From Carboxydocella thermautotrophica (GTDB taxonomy: Bacteria; Bacillota; GCA-003054495; Carboxydocellales; Carboxydocellaceae), in assembly GCA_003054495.1 (NCBI GenBank), contig CP028514.1, positions 2,434,001-2,498,000 of the forward strand: a DNA stretch of 64,000 nt, written 5' to 3'. A program made the position numbers and the translations under genes. Under the pieces are notes generated by a model that worked only from the letters and a program-made list of their open reading frames with translations, was not told the DNA's origin and made no database searches. Shown here piece after piece: positions 18,376 through 25,839 of the stretch (the stretch's first letter is position 1; the number at the start of each line of letters is the position of its first letter).

Positions 18376-19137
18376 TCACCTTAGCCTTTCACCCTTTTCG
18401 TTTTTTGAAAAAGAAATAACCGTAGGAATGGCGCCACTACCGCTAATCTTGGTAAAAATTCCGTTTTCAAAGCCAAAATATCCAAAACTTGAAATCGTGT
18501 ATACTATTATTTTGCCATTTCTTTCCTCGGTATCAAGAATTAAATGTCCTTCTGTCGCTACTTCTCCCTCAAGATAACCATTCTTCCCTCGATTTTTAAT
18601 TGCAATGCTTACAGCTTTATCGATTGATTTCGGCTTTCGGGTTTCTTCTCTCTTTTTAAAGCTTTTGGCTATTTTGACAAGTTCGGACTTGATCACATAC
18701 CTGGTGTGTGCATATATGTCATAAGCAATTTTTATATTTGGAAATAATAAATACAAATGGTTCTCGTTCTTAACAGAGGTATCTCCAGATGCCGCAGGTT
18801 GCGTTAAATCAAGATTTACTAAAACCGCTTTTGTGAATAATCCTTCAATTTTCTCTTGCCACTTTGTTTCTGAGTGATTGGGCAAAAAGAGCGGTTGGTC
18901 GGGTTCATAACCTACAATTTGTACTCCGCCAATAGGAATGTTGTTTTTCTCAAAGATCAGTTCAGCTTCACCAACTGTTATTTTCCATTCAGAAGGAATT
19001 TGCATTGTATAGTCCCCTATCTCAACAGAAACTTGTTTTGTCAGAGGATTTGTTAATAATAATCCACAAAGTACAACCAGACTAAGGGCCCCGGTCACTA
19101 AGAACATTCTTTTTTTGCCCTGGAAAAACTCTGCCAT
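18376..19137 (-). CDS. Membrane-anchored extracytoplasmic protein of unknown function
   Basis: About 253 residues. An N-terminal hydrophobic helix (MFLVTGALSLVVLCGLLLTN, residues about 11-30) would anchor a mostly beta, extracellular domain. No lipobox is complete. No known domain recognised. Start uncertain: ATG 19137 is about nine bases after AAGG, ATG 19146 is also in frame. Convergent with the small gene at 18148. Codon use is AT-richer than the neighbours, which fits recent acquisition. Confidence 0.6.
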   Translation of the reverse strand: MAEFFQGKKRMFLVTGALSLVVLCGLLLTNPLTKQVSVEIGDYTMQIPSEWKITVGEAELIFEKNNIPIGGVQIVGYEPDQPLFLPNHSETKWQEKIEGLFTKAVLVNLDLTQPAASGDTSVKNENHLYLLFPNIKIAYDIYAHTRYVIKSELVKIAKSFKKREETRKPKSIDKAVSIAIKNRGKNGYLEGEVATEGHLILDTEERNGKIIVYTISSFGYFGFENGIFTKISGSGAIPTVISFSKNEKGERLR

Positions 19138-19244
19138 TTTTATCATCCTTATTCTTCTCTCAGTATTATTTTTATCATCGACGATTCCGATAAACCTTGA
19201 AGCAAGTCCCGGCGAGTTGAAGCTTTCAAGTACAGCTCTTTAAA

Positions 19245-19786
19245 ATGGAAGGCGGAAGCAGAATTTTGGGCCGCATAATACCAAAAAGCGCCGGAGTCAA
19301 TATTATCTCCTGGATAATAATTTCAATATCTCCTTTAACTCCCAGTCAGTTTGCGGTGAAAGCTTTAGAGCCCGAAACTGCTTATAGAGTGCTTGACCAA
19401 AACATTGATATTGGCCATATACTATGTGTTAAACAAAAAAGAACCATCGATAATGGGGGCGTATTTTCTTTCTATAACAGGCATTTTAAGGTTATCTATA
19501 AGAAACAAATCCTATTCCGCCACGTACGAAGATAGATGTATTAATAAGTCCGGTTTTTGGCGTAAAAGTGCAATACAAAAACACTGTATTTGAAACTCTC
19601 CCCTATGTTAAGCCGCAAAAGACTCAAAAACCAAAAACTGAAGCTACTGAGAGAAAGCCCTATATGCCTCCAGATACGCATTACTTTAAGTATGGACACA
19701 ATCTGGTTAAAAGACTTACCTACGAAGACAGTGACAGGGATATTTTAAAAATGCTTGAAGAGATATTTCTCCGAAAGTATGCTTAG
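19245..19786 (+). pseudogene. C-terminal remnant of an integrase-core transposase, frameshifted
   Basis: One frame reads FAVKALEPETAYRVLDQ then NIDIGHILCVKQKRTIDNGG and FSFYNRHFKVIYKKQ up to about 19510, then continues in another frame with PIPPRTKIDVLISPVFGVKV and QYKNTVFETLPYV to the stop at 19784-19786. This is the pattern of the beta-rich C-terminal domain of ISNCY/IS481-like transposases (R-T-x-x-N-G-x-x-S-F, then P-x-K-x-x-V). The catalytic domain is missing and a frameshift is present near 19515, so the gene is dead. Confidence 0.65.
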
Positions 19787-19816
19787 CTTTGCCTGAATCT
19801 AATTTTAAGGAGACCT

Positions 19817-19934
19817 TAACCGGGCTTGATTTGCCAAAAGTTATGAAGTGAGGTTAAGTCAAGGGCGGGCGAAGCCCGTTCACTTTACTCTTGACTTAAC
19901 CGAACGTAATAACTACAATTGCCAAAGCCCGGTT
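19817..19934. repeat. Nested inverted repeat of about 118 bases
   Basis: Outer arms TAACCGGGCTT (19817-19827) and AAGCCCGGTTA (19925-19935); inner arms GGTTAAGTCAAG (19852-19863) and CTTGACTTAACC (19890-19901), both perfect; and at the centre CGGGC-GAA-GCCCG (19866-19878). Intervening stretches pair partly. This could be a MITE, a transposon end or a structured RNA. Confidence 0.75.
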
Positions 19935-19947
19935 AGGTTCTTAGCAG

Positions 19948-19996
19948 GGGGTGACATTTTGTGACGATAATTAACCCTATTTTGGGGTGACATTTT
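19948..19996 (+). repeat. Two direct repeats of GGGGTGACATTTT, likely insertion-sequence end
   Basis: GGGGTGACATTTT occurs at 19948-19960 and 19984-19996, 36 bases apart. Repeated sites of this kind mark transposase-binding ends of IS elements, and they lie 160 bases after the transposase remnant on the same strand. The assignment to that element is inferred. Confidence 0.55.
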
Positions 19997-20166
19997 CACA
20001 AGTTATTGACAAAATCCTTTTTTTATCAATTCTTCAGCTATAACTTCGGTATAATATTGGTTAGTATCACTACCTAAATTATACCATATTTTTCATGCAA
20101 TTTGAGTTATTATAGTATCTCCCTAACCTCAACCCCCGCCTTCAAAACAAAAACCACCTCCACCAG

Positions 20167-20811
20167 CTACTTTACCCGTATCTCCTCCACCAGTGCTGTA
20201 AATAAATCCTCATCAAACTCCCCTTCCCTAAAAAGGCACTTTGTTATGGCCTGCTCCCAGCGGACCAGCCAGGGGCGTATGGTGTGGACGACAAATTCTA
20301 TTGATTGGTGCTCTATGTTGGAGAAGGTCGCCCTGGTCAAGTCGCCCACCAGGTGCGGAGGAACGCGGAAAATGCGGCAGATTTCGTTTAGCTGGAACTG
20401 CCTGATCTCCAAAAACTGCGCATCCTCCGGCGGTATGCCGATTTCATGGTATTTCATGCCCTCCTCAAGCACTGCTATCTTGTGGGAGTTCTGAAGCCCT
20501 TTATATACCTCCTCCCAGGATTTTCTCAGCTTCTCCGGGTCCTTTACCACCCCTGGATGCTCAAGGATTCCTCCCGGGCGCGCCCCGTTGCCAAAAAACC
20601 TCGCGCCGAATTCTTCAGTCGCCAGCGCAAGCCCGATGGCTTCTCTCGCCATAGCAATTGGAGATAAACCTTTCACCCCGTCAAAGCCTAAACCCGGAAT
20701 ATGGAATATTTGTTCAGGCTTGTACTCAGTGGTTTTCATACCTTCTGTATGCCTGTAAACCAGCTGCTTGGTTTTCTCATCCCGGATGATCTTCCTCCTG
20801 AAAAAAGACAT
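20167..20811 (-). pseudogene. Fragment of an HK97-family phage portal protein
   Basis: 214 residues that match the middle of an HK97-type portal protein: KPEQIFHIPGLGFDGVKGLSPIAMAREAIGLALATEEFGARFFGNGARPGGILEHPG, then LEIRQFQLNEICRIFRVPPHLVGDLTRATFSNIEHQSIEFV. A complete portal is about 400 residues, so the N-terminal and C-terminal parts are missing. There is no ribosome site in front of the first ATG and no terminase, protease or capsid gene nearby. A prophage relic rather than a working gene. Confidence 0.8.
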
Positions 20812-20866
20812 AAAAAAAGCACCGTCTAAGCGATGCTCTTACCAATCAAAATCTTATATTTGATAA

Positions 20867-20953
20867 TCAGTTGTCTTCTTCCTCTTCAACATCCCCAAAA
20901 AGGATTCGCATAAAATCTCGTCTGCCTTTGGGCGAGATTTTAAGATTAACCAT
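20867..20953 (-). pseudogene. Truncated RelE/ParE-type toxin reading frame
   Basis: A 28-codon frame starts at ATG 20953, overlapping the antitoxin stop. MVNLKISPKGRRDF resembles the first strand and helix of ParE/RelE toxins (normally 90-100 residues); it then runs into an acidic tail (DVEEEEDN) and stops. The toxin core is missing, apparently lost at the junction with the phage fragment. Confidence 0.5.
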
Positions 20954-21200
20954 TCGTTACCCCCAGGGATGCTTCTAGTTCATCAATGGTTAGCCATCCA
21001 TTTTCCTGCCCTGCCTTTTCACCTTTAGCAAGTTCAGTAAGCAATTTTAATTTTGCCTGCATTTTTTCATATTCCTGCATATCCATAACCACATAGCGGC
21101 CACGACCATTTTTTGTTAAAAAGACTGGTGAACCCTCCTCTATGCTGCACAACACTTCATTGTAATTCCTTAAATCGGAAATCGGCTTAATGTTAGGCAT
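20946..21200 (-). CDS. Phd/YefM-type antitoxin
   Basis: An 84-residue antitoxin. NIKPISDLRNYNEVLCSIEEGSPVFLTKNGRGRYVVMDMQEYEKMQAKLKLL is the Phd/YefM DNA-binding domain; the C-terminal tail (LTIDELEASLGV) would bind the toxin. ATG 21200 follows AAAGGAG. A toxin frame begins at its stop codon but is truncated, so this is probably an orphan antitoxin left from a chromosomal toxin-antitoxin pair. Confidence 0.85.
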   Translation of the reverse strand: MPNIKPISDLRNYNEVLCSIEEGSPVFLTKNGRGRYVVMDMQEYEKMQAKLKLLTELAKGEKAGQENGWLTIDELEASLGVTNG

Positions 21201-21567
21201 AATAAATCTCCTTTCCCTTTTGCTGTTATTATTATAGCAATATTCTTCGTAAAATATAACAGCAACGTTGAAGGGACTTAGAATATTTATACCTGAAGCT
21301 CTCAAAACGCAAAAAGACATGCCAAAATCCTGCTCTGCTGAATTTGTAACATCAGCCACTGTTTACAAATATGTTGGAAATGCTACTATGAGAGTTGTTC
21401 GAAAAATAGAGGAAATTAACAAATAAAAATTCTATAGCACAAGAATCCCTCTGTTGTCATACACAGACCCTCTTTTCTGATGCCTAACTGCTCTATCGAG
21501 AGCCATTATAAGCGCAACAGCACAATAAGCTGCGAAAATTGAGTTGATATTTAATCTGAAATGTATT
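21201..21567. other. Intergenic region with a possible gene relic
   Basis: A plus-strand frame from about 21270 to 21425 (from LKGLRIFIPEAL to RVVRKIEEINK) has no ATG start and no ribosome site and matches no family that I recognise. The rest is AT-rich without clear features. It separates the remnant region from the MFS operon. Confidence 0.3.
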
Positions 21568-21585
21568 ATTATACAATTGTATAAT
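21556..21585 (+). promoter_or_regulatory. Promoter of the MFS-marR operon with an 18-base palindrome over the -10
   Basis: ATTATACAATTGTATAAT (21568-21585) is a perfect palindrome; its last six bases TATAAT (21580-21585) form a consensus -10. A weak -35 (CTGAAA, 21556-21561) lies 18 bases upstream. The palindrome is a likely site for the MarR protein encoded as the second gene of the operon. Confidence 0.7.
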
Positions 21586-21625
21586 TAGTTGATGAGTCAA
21601 CCAAAATCAAAAGGGGACTGAGAAC

Positions 21626-22813
21626 ATGGCAGAACACCATGAAACTGTCTGGTCAAAGGATTTTACGCTGCTATGGATAGCAAACTTCCTGATGGCTGCG
21701 GGTTTTTATTTTCTACTTCCCACCATGCCTGTATATGCGATGAAAGTTATGGGAGCCAATGAAAGTCAGGTGGGTTTTGTCATTGGAGTATATACTTTGT
21801 CTGCTGTGGCGATAAGGCCTTTTGGTGGATATGCCCTGGACTCCGTGGGCCGGAGGAAGGTCTTCCTTTGGGCATTGGCATTATTCGCCCTCTTTATGGG
21901 AAGCTATTATTTTGCCACCAATCTGGTTTTTCTCCTCCTGCTACGCCTGCTGCACGGTTTTTGCTGGGGGGTGACTACCGTCGGCGGGAGCACCATCGCG
22001 GCTGATATCCTGCCACCGCAGCGTAGGGGCGAAGGGATCGGCTACTTCGGGCTGACCATGACCCTGGCCATGGCCTTAGGCCCGGTTATCGGGCTGCAGT
22101 TGATGGGGGAAACAAACCAATACGGCAGGCTGTTTTTTACAGCTATGGGCCTAGTGGTTTTGGCTTTTATTATAGCTAATTTTATCAGGTATCCCCAACT
22201 GCCTTTGACAAGACGCTCTATATCCTGGGATGCCTTTATAGAAAAGAAGGTTTTGCCGGTTTCGACGGTGATGTTTTTTTCGGCCCTGGTATACGGCGGG
22301 ATAGTATCCTTTATCACTCTTTTCAGCAAGGAAATCGGCATCAAAAACGGCGGTACCTTCTTTCTCGCCTACGCCGCCGCTTTAAGTCTGGTCCGGCCTA
22401 CATCCGGGAAGCTATTGGACCGCCGGGGACCAGCTCCTGTAATAACTGTCGGCTTCTTATGCACGGCTGCCGGGTTTATCCTTCTTTCCTTAAGTAGGGA
22501 ATTAACCGGTTTTCTGGCAGCCGCTGTAATTATAGGGGCAGGCAACGGGATGGTCTGGCCCAGCATTCAGACTATGGTTATCAACATGGTCAAACCCCAG
22601 CGCCGGGGCGTGGCTAATTCGACTTATTTCTCGGCGTTGGACCTGGGTATCGGCTTAGGTTCCATCTTTTTGGGTTGGCTGGCTAACCGGACTTCCATCG
22701 GAACCATGTATTTTTTTAGCGCACTCATTCTTTTCGTGCCCCTGGCGTATTTTTCCCTCTATGCATTAAAAGACTATAATGCAAAAGTGGACCGGGGTGA
22801 AGTACATGATTGA
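21626..22813 (+). CDS. MFS transporter (12 helices, drug or metabolite efflux type)
   Basis: A 395-residue major-facilitator protein. FTLLWIANFLMAAGFYFLLPTMPVYAMKVMG forms helix 1; RPFGGYALDSVGRRKVFL is motif A; LHGFCWGVTTVGGSTIAADILPPQRRGEGIGYFGL belongs to helices 4-5. Twelve hydrophobic segments are present. GGGGACTGAG lies upstream of the ATG at 21626. Its 3' end overlaps the marR gene by 8 bases and a CMD-family gene follows, making a three-gene operon. The MarR link suggests ligand-induced export; the substrate is not evident. Confidence 0.85.
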   Translation: MAEHHETVWSKDFTLLWIANFLMAAGFYFLLPTMPVYAMKVMGANESQVGFVIGVYTLSAVAIRPFGGYALDSVGRRKVFLWALALFALFMGSYYFATNLVFLLLLRLLHGFCWGVTTVGGSTIAADILPPQRRGEGIGYFGLTMTLAMALGPVIGLQLMGETNQYGRLFFTAMGLVVLAFIIANFIRYPQLPLTRRSISWDAFIEKKVLPVSTVMFFSALVYGGIVSFITLFSKEIGIKNGGTFFLAYAAALSLVRPTSGKLLDRRGPAPVITVGFLCTAAGFILLSLSRELTGFLAAAVIIGAGNGMVWPSIQTMVINMVKPQRRGVANSTYFSALDLGIGLGSIFLGWLANRTSIGTMYFFSALILFVPLAYFSLYALKDYNAKVDRGEVHD

Positions 22814-23249
22814 TTTGAATGATAACGTAGGCAAGTATGTATCATTTACCTGGCGCAACATGATTTCCTTTATGGCCAGGAAAATGGAGCCCCTGCACAT
22901 CGGCGCCGGCCAGTATGCCTACCTTTTTTCTTTATACTTTAAGGACGGCCAGTCCCAGCAGGCTTTAAGCGACCGGTTGCTGGTGGATAAGGCAGCAACT
23001 GTCCGGGCTATTAAAAAGCTGGAAGCTGCCGGTTATGTGGAAAGAAGGCCGGATGAGCAGGACAAACGTTCATTCAGGATTTTTCTTACGAAGAAGGGGA
23101 AAGCTGTAAGACCAGAGCTGGAGGCTATTGTGAAAGAGGTGCAGGAAATTCTCCTGGAGGGCATGTCCCCGGAAGAAAAGGTGTTAATTAAAAGGCTAAT
23201 GCAACAGATGGCCCACAATATTATCCAGGCCAACCGCGGCAGCCTATAG
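22806..23249 (+). CDS. MarR-family transcriptional regulator
   Basis: 147 residues. GQSQQALSDRLLVDKAATVRAIKKLEAAGYVERRPDEQDKRSFRIFLTKKG is the winged helix with the D-x-R signature. ATG 22806 overlaps the MFS stop by eight bases, with GGGGTG upstream; the earlier in-frame start at 22779 is rejected. Likely binds the palindrome at 21568. Confidence 0.9.
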   Translation: MIDLNDNVGKYVSFTWRNMISFMARKMEPLHIGAGQYAYLFSLYFKDGQSQQALSDRLLVDKAATVRAIKKLEAAGYVERRPDEQDKRSFRIFLTKKGKAVRPELEAIVKEVQEILLEGMSPEEKVLIKRLMQQMAHNIIQANRGSL

Positions 23250-23263
23250 AAAGGGGGGAGATT

Positions 23264-23560
23264 ATGAGTGCACTGCCGTTTATTGAAGCCATCAGGGCGA
23301 GAGACGAAAAATTTTATAAACTGATGAAGGACCTGCAGGAACTGGTGTACGGGGAAAGCAGCCTGGACGCAAAAACCAAGATGATGATTTCCCTGGCCGT
23401 CGACGCCGCTGTCGGAGCTAATGACGGGGTTAAGGCTATTGCCAATGTATTGAGACAAATGGGTGTGACAGATGAGCAAATCAACGAAGTTTTACGGATC
23501 ACTTACTTCACCAAAGCGAATTCAACACTGGTCACTTCTTTGGCTGCTTTTGAAAAATAG
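23264..23560 (+). CDS. Carboxymuconolactone-decarboxylase (AhpD-like) family protein without CxxC
   Basis: 98 residues with the CMD helical core (SSLDAKTKMMISLAVDAAVGANDGVKAIANVLRQMGVTDEQINEVLRI). In AhpD-type members the stretch at residues 45-60 holds CxxC and His; here it reads AVGANDGVKAI, with no Cys at all. It is therefore not a thiol peroxidase reductant. Strong GGGGGGAG site. Last gene of the MFS-marR operon; probably a small-molecule-binding or structural member of the family. Confidence 0.8.
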   Translation: MSALPFIEAIRARDEKFYKLMKDLQELVYGESSLDAKTKMMISLAVDAAVGANDGVKAIANVLRQMGVTDEQINEVLRITYFTKANSTLVTSLAAFEK

Positions 23561-23686
23561 GCCGCTCCATACTCTTCAGCCTCCCCATCTCTCAGGCGGA
23601 TTTTGATAATGCCCGCCCAAATCGCAAAAGATTTTCAATTGGTGTTTTCTCCCATCGTCCGCGGGAACATACTCAATCCTCCTAAA

Positions 23687-23723
23687 AGCCCATAAAGCCT
23701 TGCTGTGCAAGGCTTTATGGGCT
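23687..23723 (-). terminator. Very strong terminator with 17-base perfect stem, including the rlmD stop codon
   Basis: AGCCCATAAAGCCTTGC pairs with its exact complement around a three-base loop; on the minus strand it runs into TTTTAGG. The rlmD stop (23715-23717) lies in the stem. It may also stop the convergent plus-strand operon, where GTGTTTCC follows. Confidence 0.8.
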
Positions 23724-25064
23724 GTGTTTCCTTTTGAGCGATACTACGCACTCGATGTGTGCAGTATGAGGAAACATATCCACTGGTTGGACCCACTTCG
23801 GTTCATAACCCAGTTCCTGTAATCGGGCCAAATCCCGGGCCAGGGTAGCCACATCACAGGCTACATAAACAATTCTTTCCGGTTTCATACCCGCCATGGC
23901 TTGTAGAGCAGGAAGCTCCACCCCGGCTCGTGGGGGGTCCACCACAATCACCTGGGCCCGGTAACCTTCCCGCTCCCATTCCGGTAAAATCTTCTCTGCC
24001 AATCCCACTCTAAAACTGGCATTGGTTATCCTGTTAATGGTCGCATTCACCCGGGCGGCAGCAATGGCTTCAGCCACTACCTCTACTCCGCGAACCTCGG
24101 CAGCCTGCCGGGCCATTAGCAGAGCAATAGATCCCACACCGCAATAAGCATCAATAACTTTTTCTCCTCCGCTGAGAGCTGCTGCCCCGGCTGCCTGCTG
24201 ATAAAGGACCTCTGTCTGCCGTGGGTTTACCTGCAGGAAAGCTGCCAGGGAAACCTGAAATTTTAAACCCAGTATCTCTTCCTCAATAAAGCCAGGTCCT
24301 GCCAGTGTTTGGTTTTCTCTGCCTAATATCTCGCGCGTTTTTTGCTGATTAATGTTCCAAACAACAGTAGTGACACCCTCCTCCCCTAGTAATTTGGAGG
24401 CCAGTTCCATTAATCTTCGCTTCAAGCTAACCTCAGGAACAGTTACCAGGCCCACCATAACCTGCCCTGTAACTGTTTGCCGTAAAATAATATGTCTCAG
24501 CTGCCCGGTATGGTTACGCCAATCATAAGGCAGGATATTAATCTCATTCAGGAGATGCTCTATTTTATTCTTAAGCTGATTTAGTCGGAGTGGTAATAGC
24601 AGACAGTAATCAATGGGAATTATTTGCTGGCCCCCGCGCTGGAAAAAACCCAGCCTTAACCTGCGATTTACTTTAGTTACATGCCAGACAACCTTATTGC
24701 GATACTGCCAGGGCTCTACCATGCCCAGTACTGACCTGACCTCAACTTTTCCCAGATCTAATTTACCAATCCGTTTCAGGGTATTCTGTACCAGTTCTCT
24801 TTTTACTGCCAGCTGAGCTGAATAAGCCAGTTGCTGCAACTGACAACCCCCGCACTGTTCAAAGTAAGGGCAATGGGGCTGGCAGCGTTCAGCCGATGGT
24901 ACATGAAGATTTATTATGCGAGCCCGGGCCCAGCTCTTTTTTTCTTCTGTTACTTCAATTTCTACTTCCTCTCCTGGCAGGGCTCCTGGTACAAAATAAA
25001 CCTTGCCTGCCAGGCGTCCTACTCCTTCGCCTTGATGGTTAATATCAGTAATAATCAGTTTCAT
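23715..25064 (-). CDS. rlmD: 23S rRNA (uracil-C5)-methyltransferase, RlmD/RumA-like (TrmA family)
   Basis: 449 residues. An N-terminal TRAM domain (INHQGEGVGRLAGKVYFVPGALPGEEVEIEV), then a 4Fe-4S cluster set (CQPHCPYFEQCGGCQLQQL), then a SAM-binding domain with DAYCGVGSIALLMA, VVDPPRAG, and the catalytic YVACDVATLARDL and VDMFPHTAHIECV. The enzyme methylates uracil in large-subunit rRNA. ATG 25064 follows AGGAGG; the longer frame to 25151 is rejected because it runs into neuA. It follows the neuA-like gene by one base. Target uridine (1939 versus 747 or tRNA U54) cannot be told here. Confidence 0.88.
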   Translation of the reverse strand: MKLIITDINHQGEGVGRLAGKVYFVPGALPGEEVEIEVTEEKKSWARARIINLHVPSAERCQPHCPYFEQCGGCQLQQLAYSAQLAVKRELVQNTLKRIGKLDLGKVEVRSVLGMVEPWQYRNKVVWHVTKVNRRLRLGFFQRGGQQIIPIDYCLLLPLRLNQLKNKIEHLLNEINILPYDWRNHTGQLRHIILRQTVTGQVMVGLVTVPEVSLKRRLMELASKLLGEEGVTTVVWNINQQKTREILGRENQTLAGPGFIEEEILGLKFQVSLAAFLQVNPRQTEVLYQQAAGAAALSGGEKVIDAYCGVGSIALLMARQAAEVRGVEVVAEAIAAARVNATINRITNASFRVGLAEKILPEWEREGYRAQVIVVDPPRAGVELPALQAMAGMKPERIVYVACDVATLARDLARLQELGYEPKWVQPVDMFPHTAHIECVVSLKRKHSP

Positions 25065-25065
25065 T

Positions 25066-25776
25066 TTATCCTCCTGACTTAGACATGCCTTTAAAAATAC
25101 CTCTATGCTCCCAAATTTTTTCTGCCAGGAAAAAGTCCAGGGCTGTATCAATGTCGATAGACTTCCAATCCTCCATTATGTATGCCCCTATCCGAACCGG
25201 ACTTTTTCCTCGACGGATAAATTCACTGCGATAAATATAGATTGCTCCATTGGGACGAAAAGCCGGGGCTAAATCCTGACTGCGCAATGAGCCCTGGTAA
25301 TCAAAAAAAGGCTTTACTTCCCCGGTAACAGCAATGGTTTTGTACCAGTAGGGATGGATATTTGAGGGACAGAGGCTTATTACCAGGTCCCATTGTCCTT
25401 TTCGCATTTCCTGTAATGCCAGGCTGATATCCTCTGATTCCCTTAAAGGGGAGGTTGGCTGCAATAAAACTATGTACTCGGGAAAAAAACGTTCCTGCTC
25501 AACGAACTCAAGCGCATGTTTAACCACTTCCAAAGAACTGGCTTCATCTGTTGCCAGCTGATGCGGCCTGATAAATGGCACCTCTGCCCCCCAGGCCCTC
25601 GCAACAGCAGCTATTTCTTCATCTTCCGTAGAAACAATTAACCGGCTAATTTCCTTACAAGCCAGGCCGGCACAAATAGTATGGGCTATCAATGGTTTAT
25701 CGCCAAACTTTTTTATATTTTTCCCTGGTAAACGTTTAGAGCCTCCTCGCGCTGGAATTAATCCGAGAACAGTCAA
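25066..25776 (-). CDS. neuA: CMP-nonulosonate synthetase (NeuA-like acylneuraminate cytidylyltransferase)
   Basis: 236 residues. LGLIPARGGSKRLPGKNIKKFGDKPLI is the nucleotide-binding signature; LQPTSPLRESEDI and RPNGAIYI also match. It would charge a sialic-acid-like sugar with CMP. The TTG at 25776 is eight bases after AGCAGG; the GTG at 25785 abuts that site. The stop lies one base before the rlmD start. The sugar genes neuB/neuC and Maf lie at 51-58 kb, so this is the probable last step of that pathway, likely for legionaminic acid (LegF-like) on flagellin. Confidence 0.85.
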   Translation of the reverse strand: MTVLGLIPARGGSKRLPGKNIKKFGDKPLIAHTICAGLACKEISRLIVSTEDEEIAAVARAWGAEVPFIRPHQLATDEASSLEVVKHALEFVEQERFFPEYIVLLQPTSPLRESEDISLALQEMRKGQWDLVISLCPSNIHPYWYKTIAVTGEVKPFFDYQGSLRSQDLAPAFRPNGAIYIYRSEFIRRGKSPVRIGAYIMEDWKSIDIDTALDFFLAEKIWEHRGIFKGMSKSGG

Positions 25777-25802
25777 TTTTTTCACCTGCTTTTATAAAAA
25801 AA

Positions 25803-25812
25803 TTGTTATAAT
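25803..25812 (+). promoter_or_regulatory. Extended -10 promoter of the flavoprotein gene
   Basis: TTGTTATAAT: TATAAT (25807-25812) preceded by TG one base upstream, 28 bases before the start. No good -35 is seen, as expected for an extended -10. Confidence 0.55.
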
Positions 25813-25839
25813 AAAAGTAAAATCTCCCAAGGAGGGGAT

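Noticed and set aside
25066-25776. True sialic acid (Neu5Ac) CMP synthetase
   Set aside because: Flagellar loci with LegB-type dehydratase, aminotransferase and NeuC/NeuB usually make legionaminic acid; the Neu5Ac call would ignore the dehydratase and aminotransferase.
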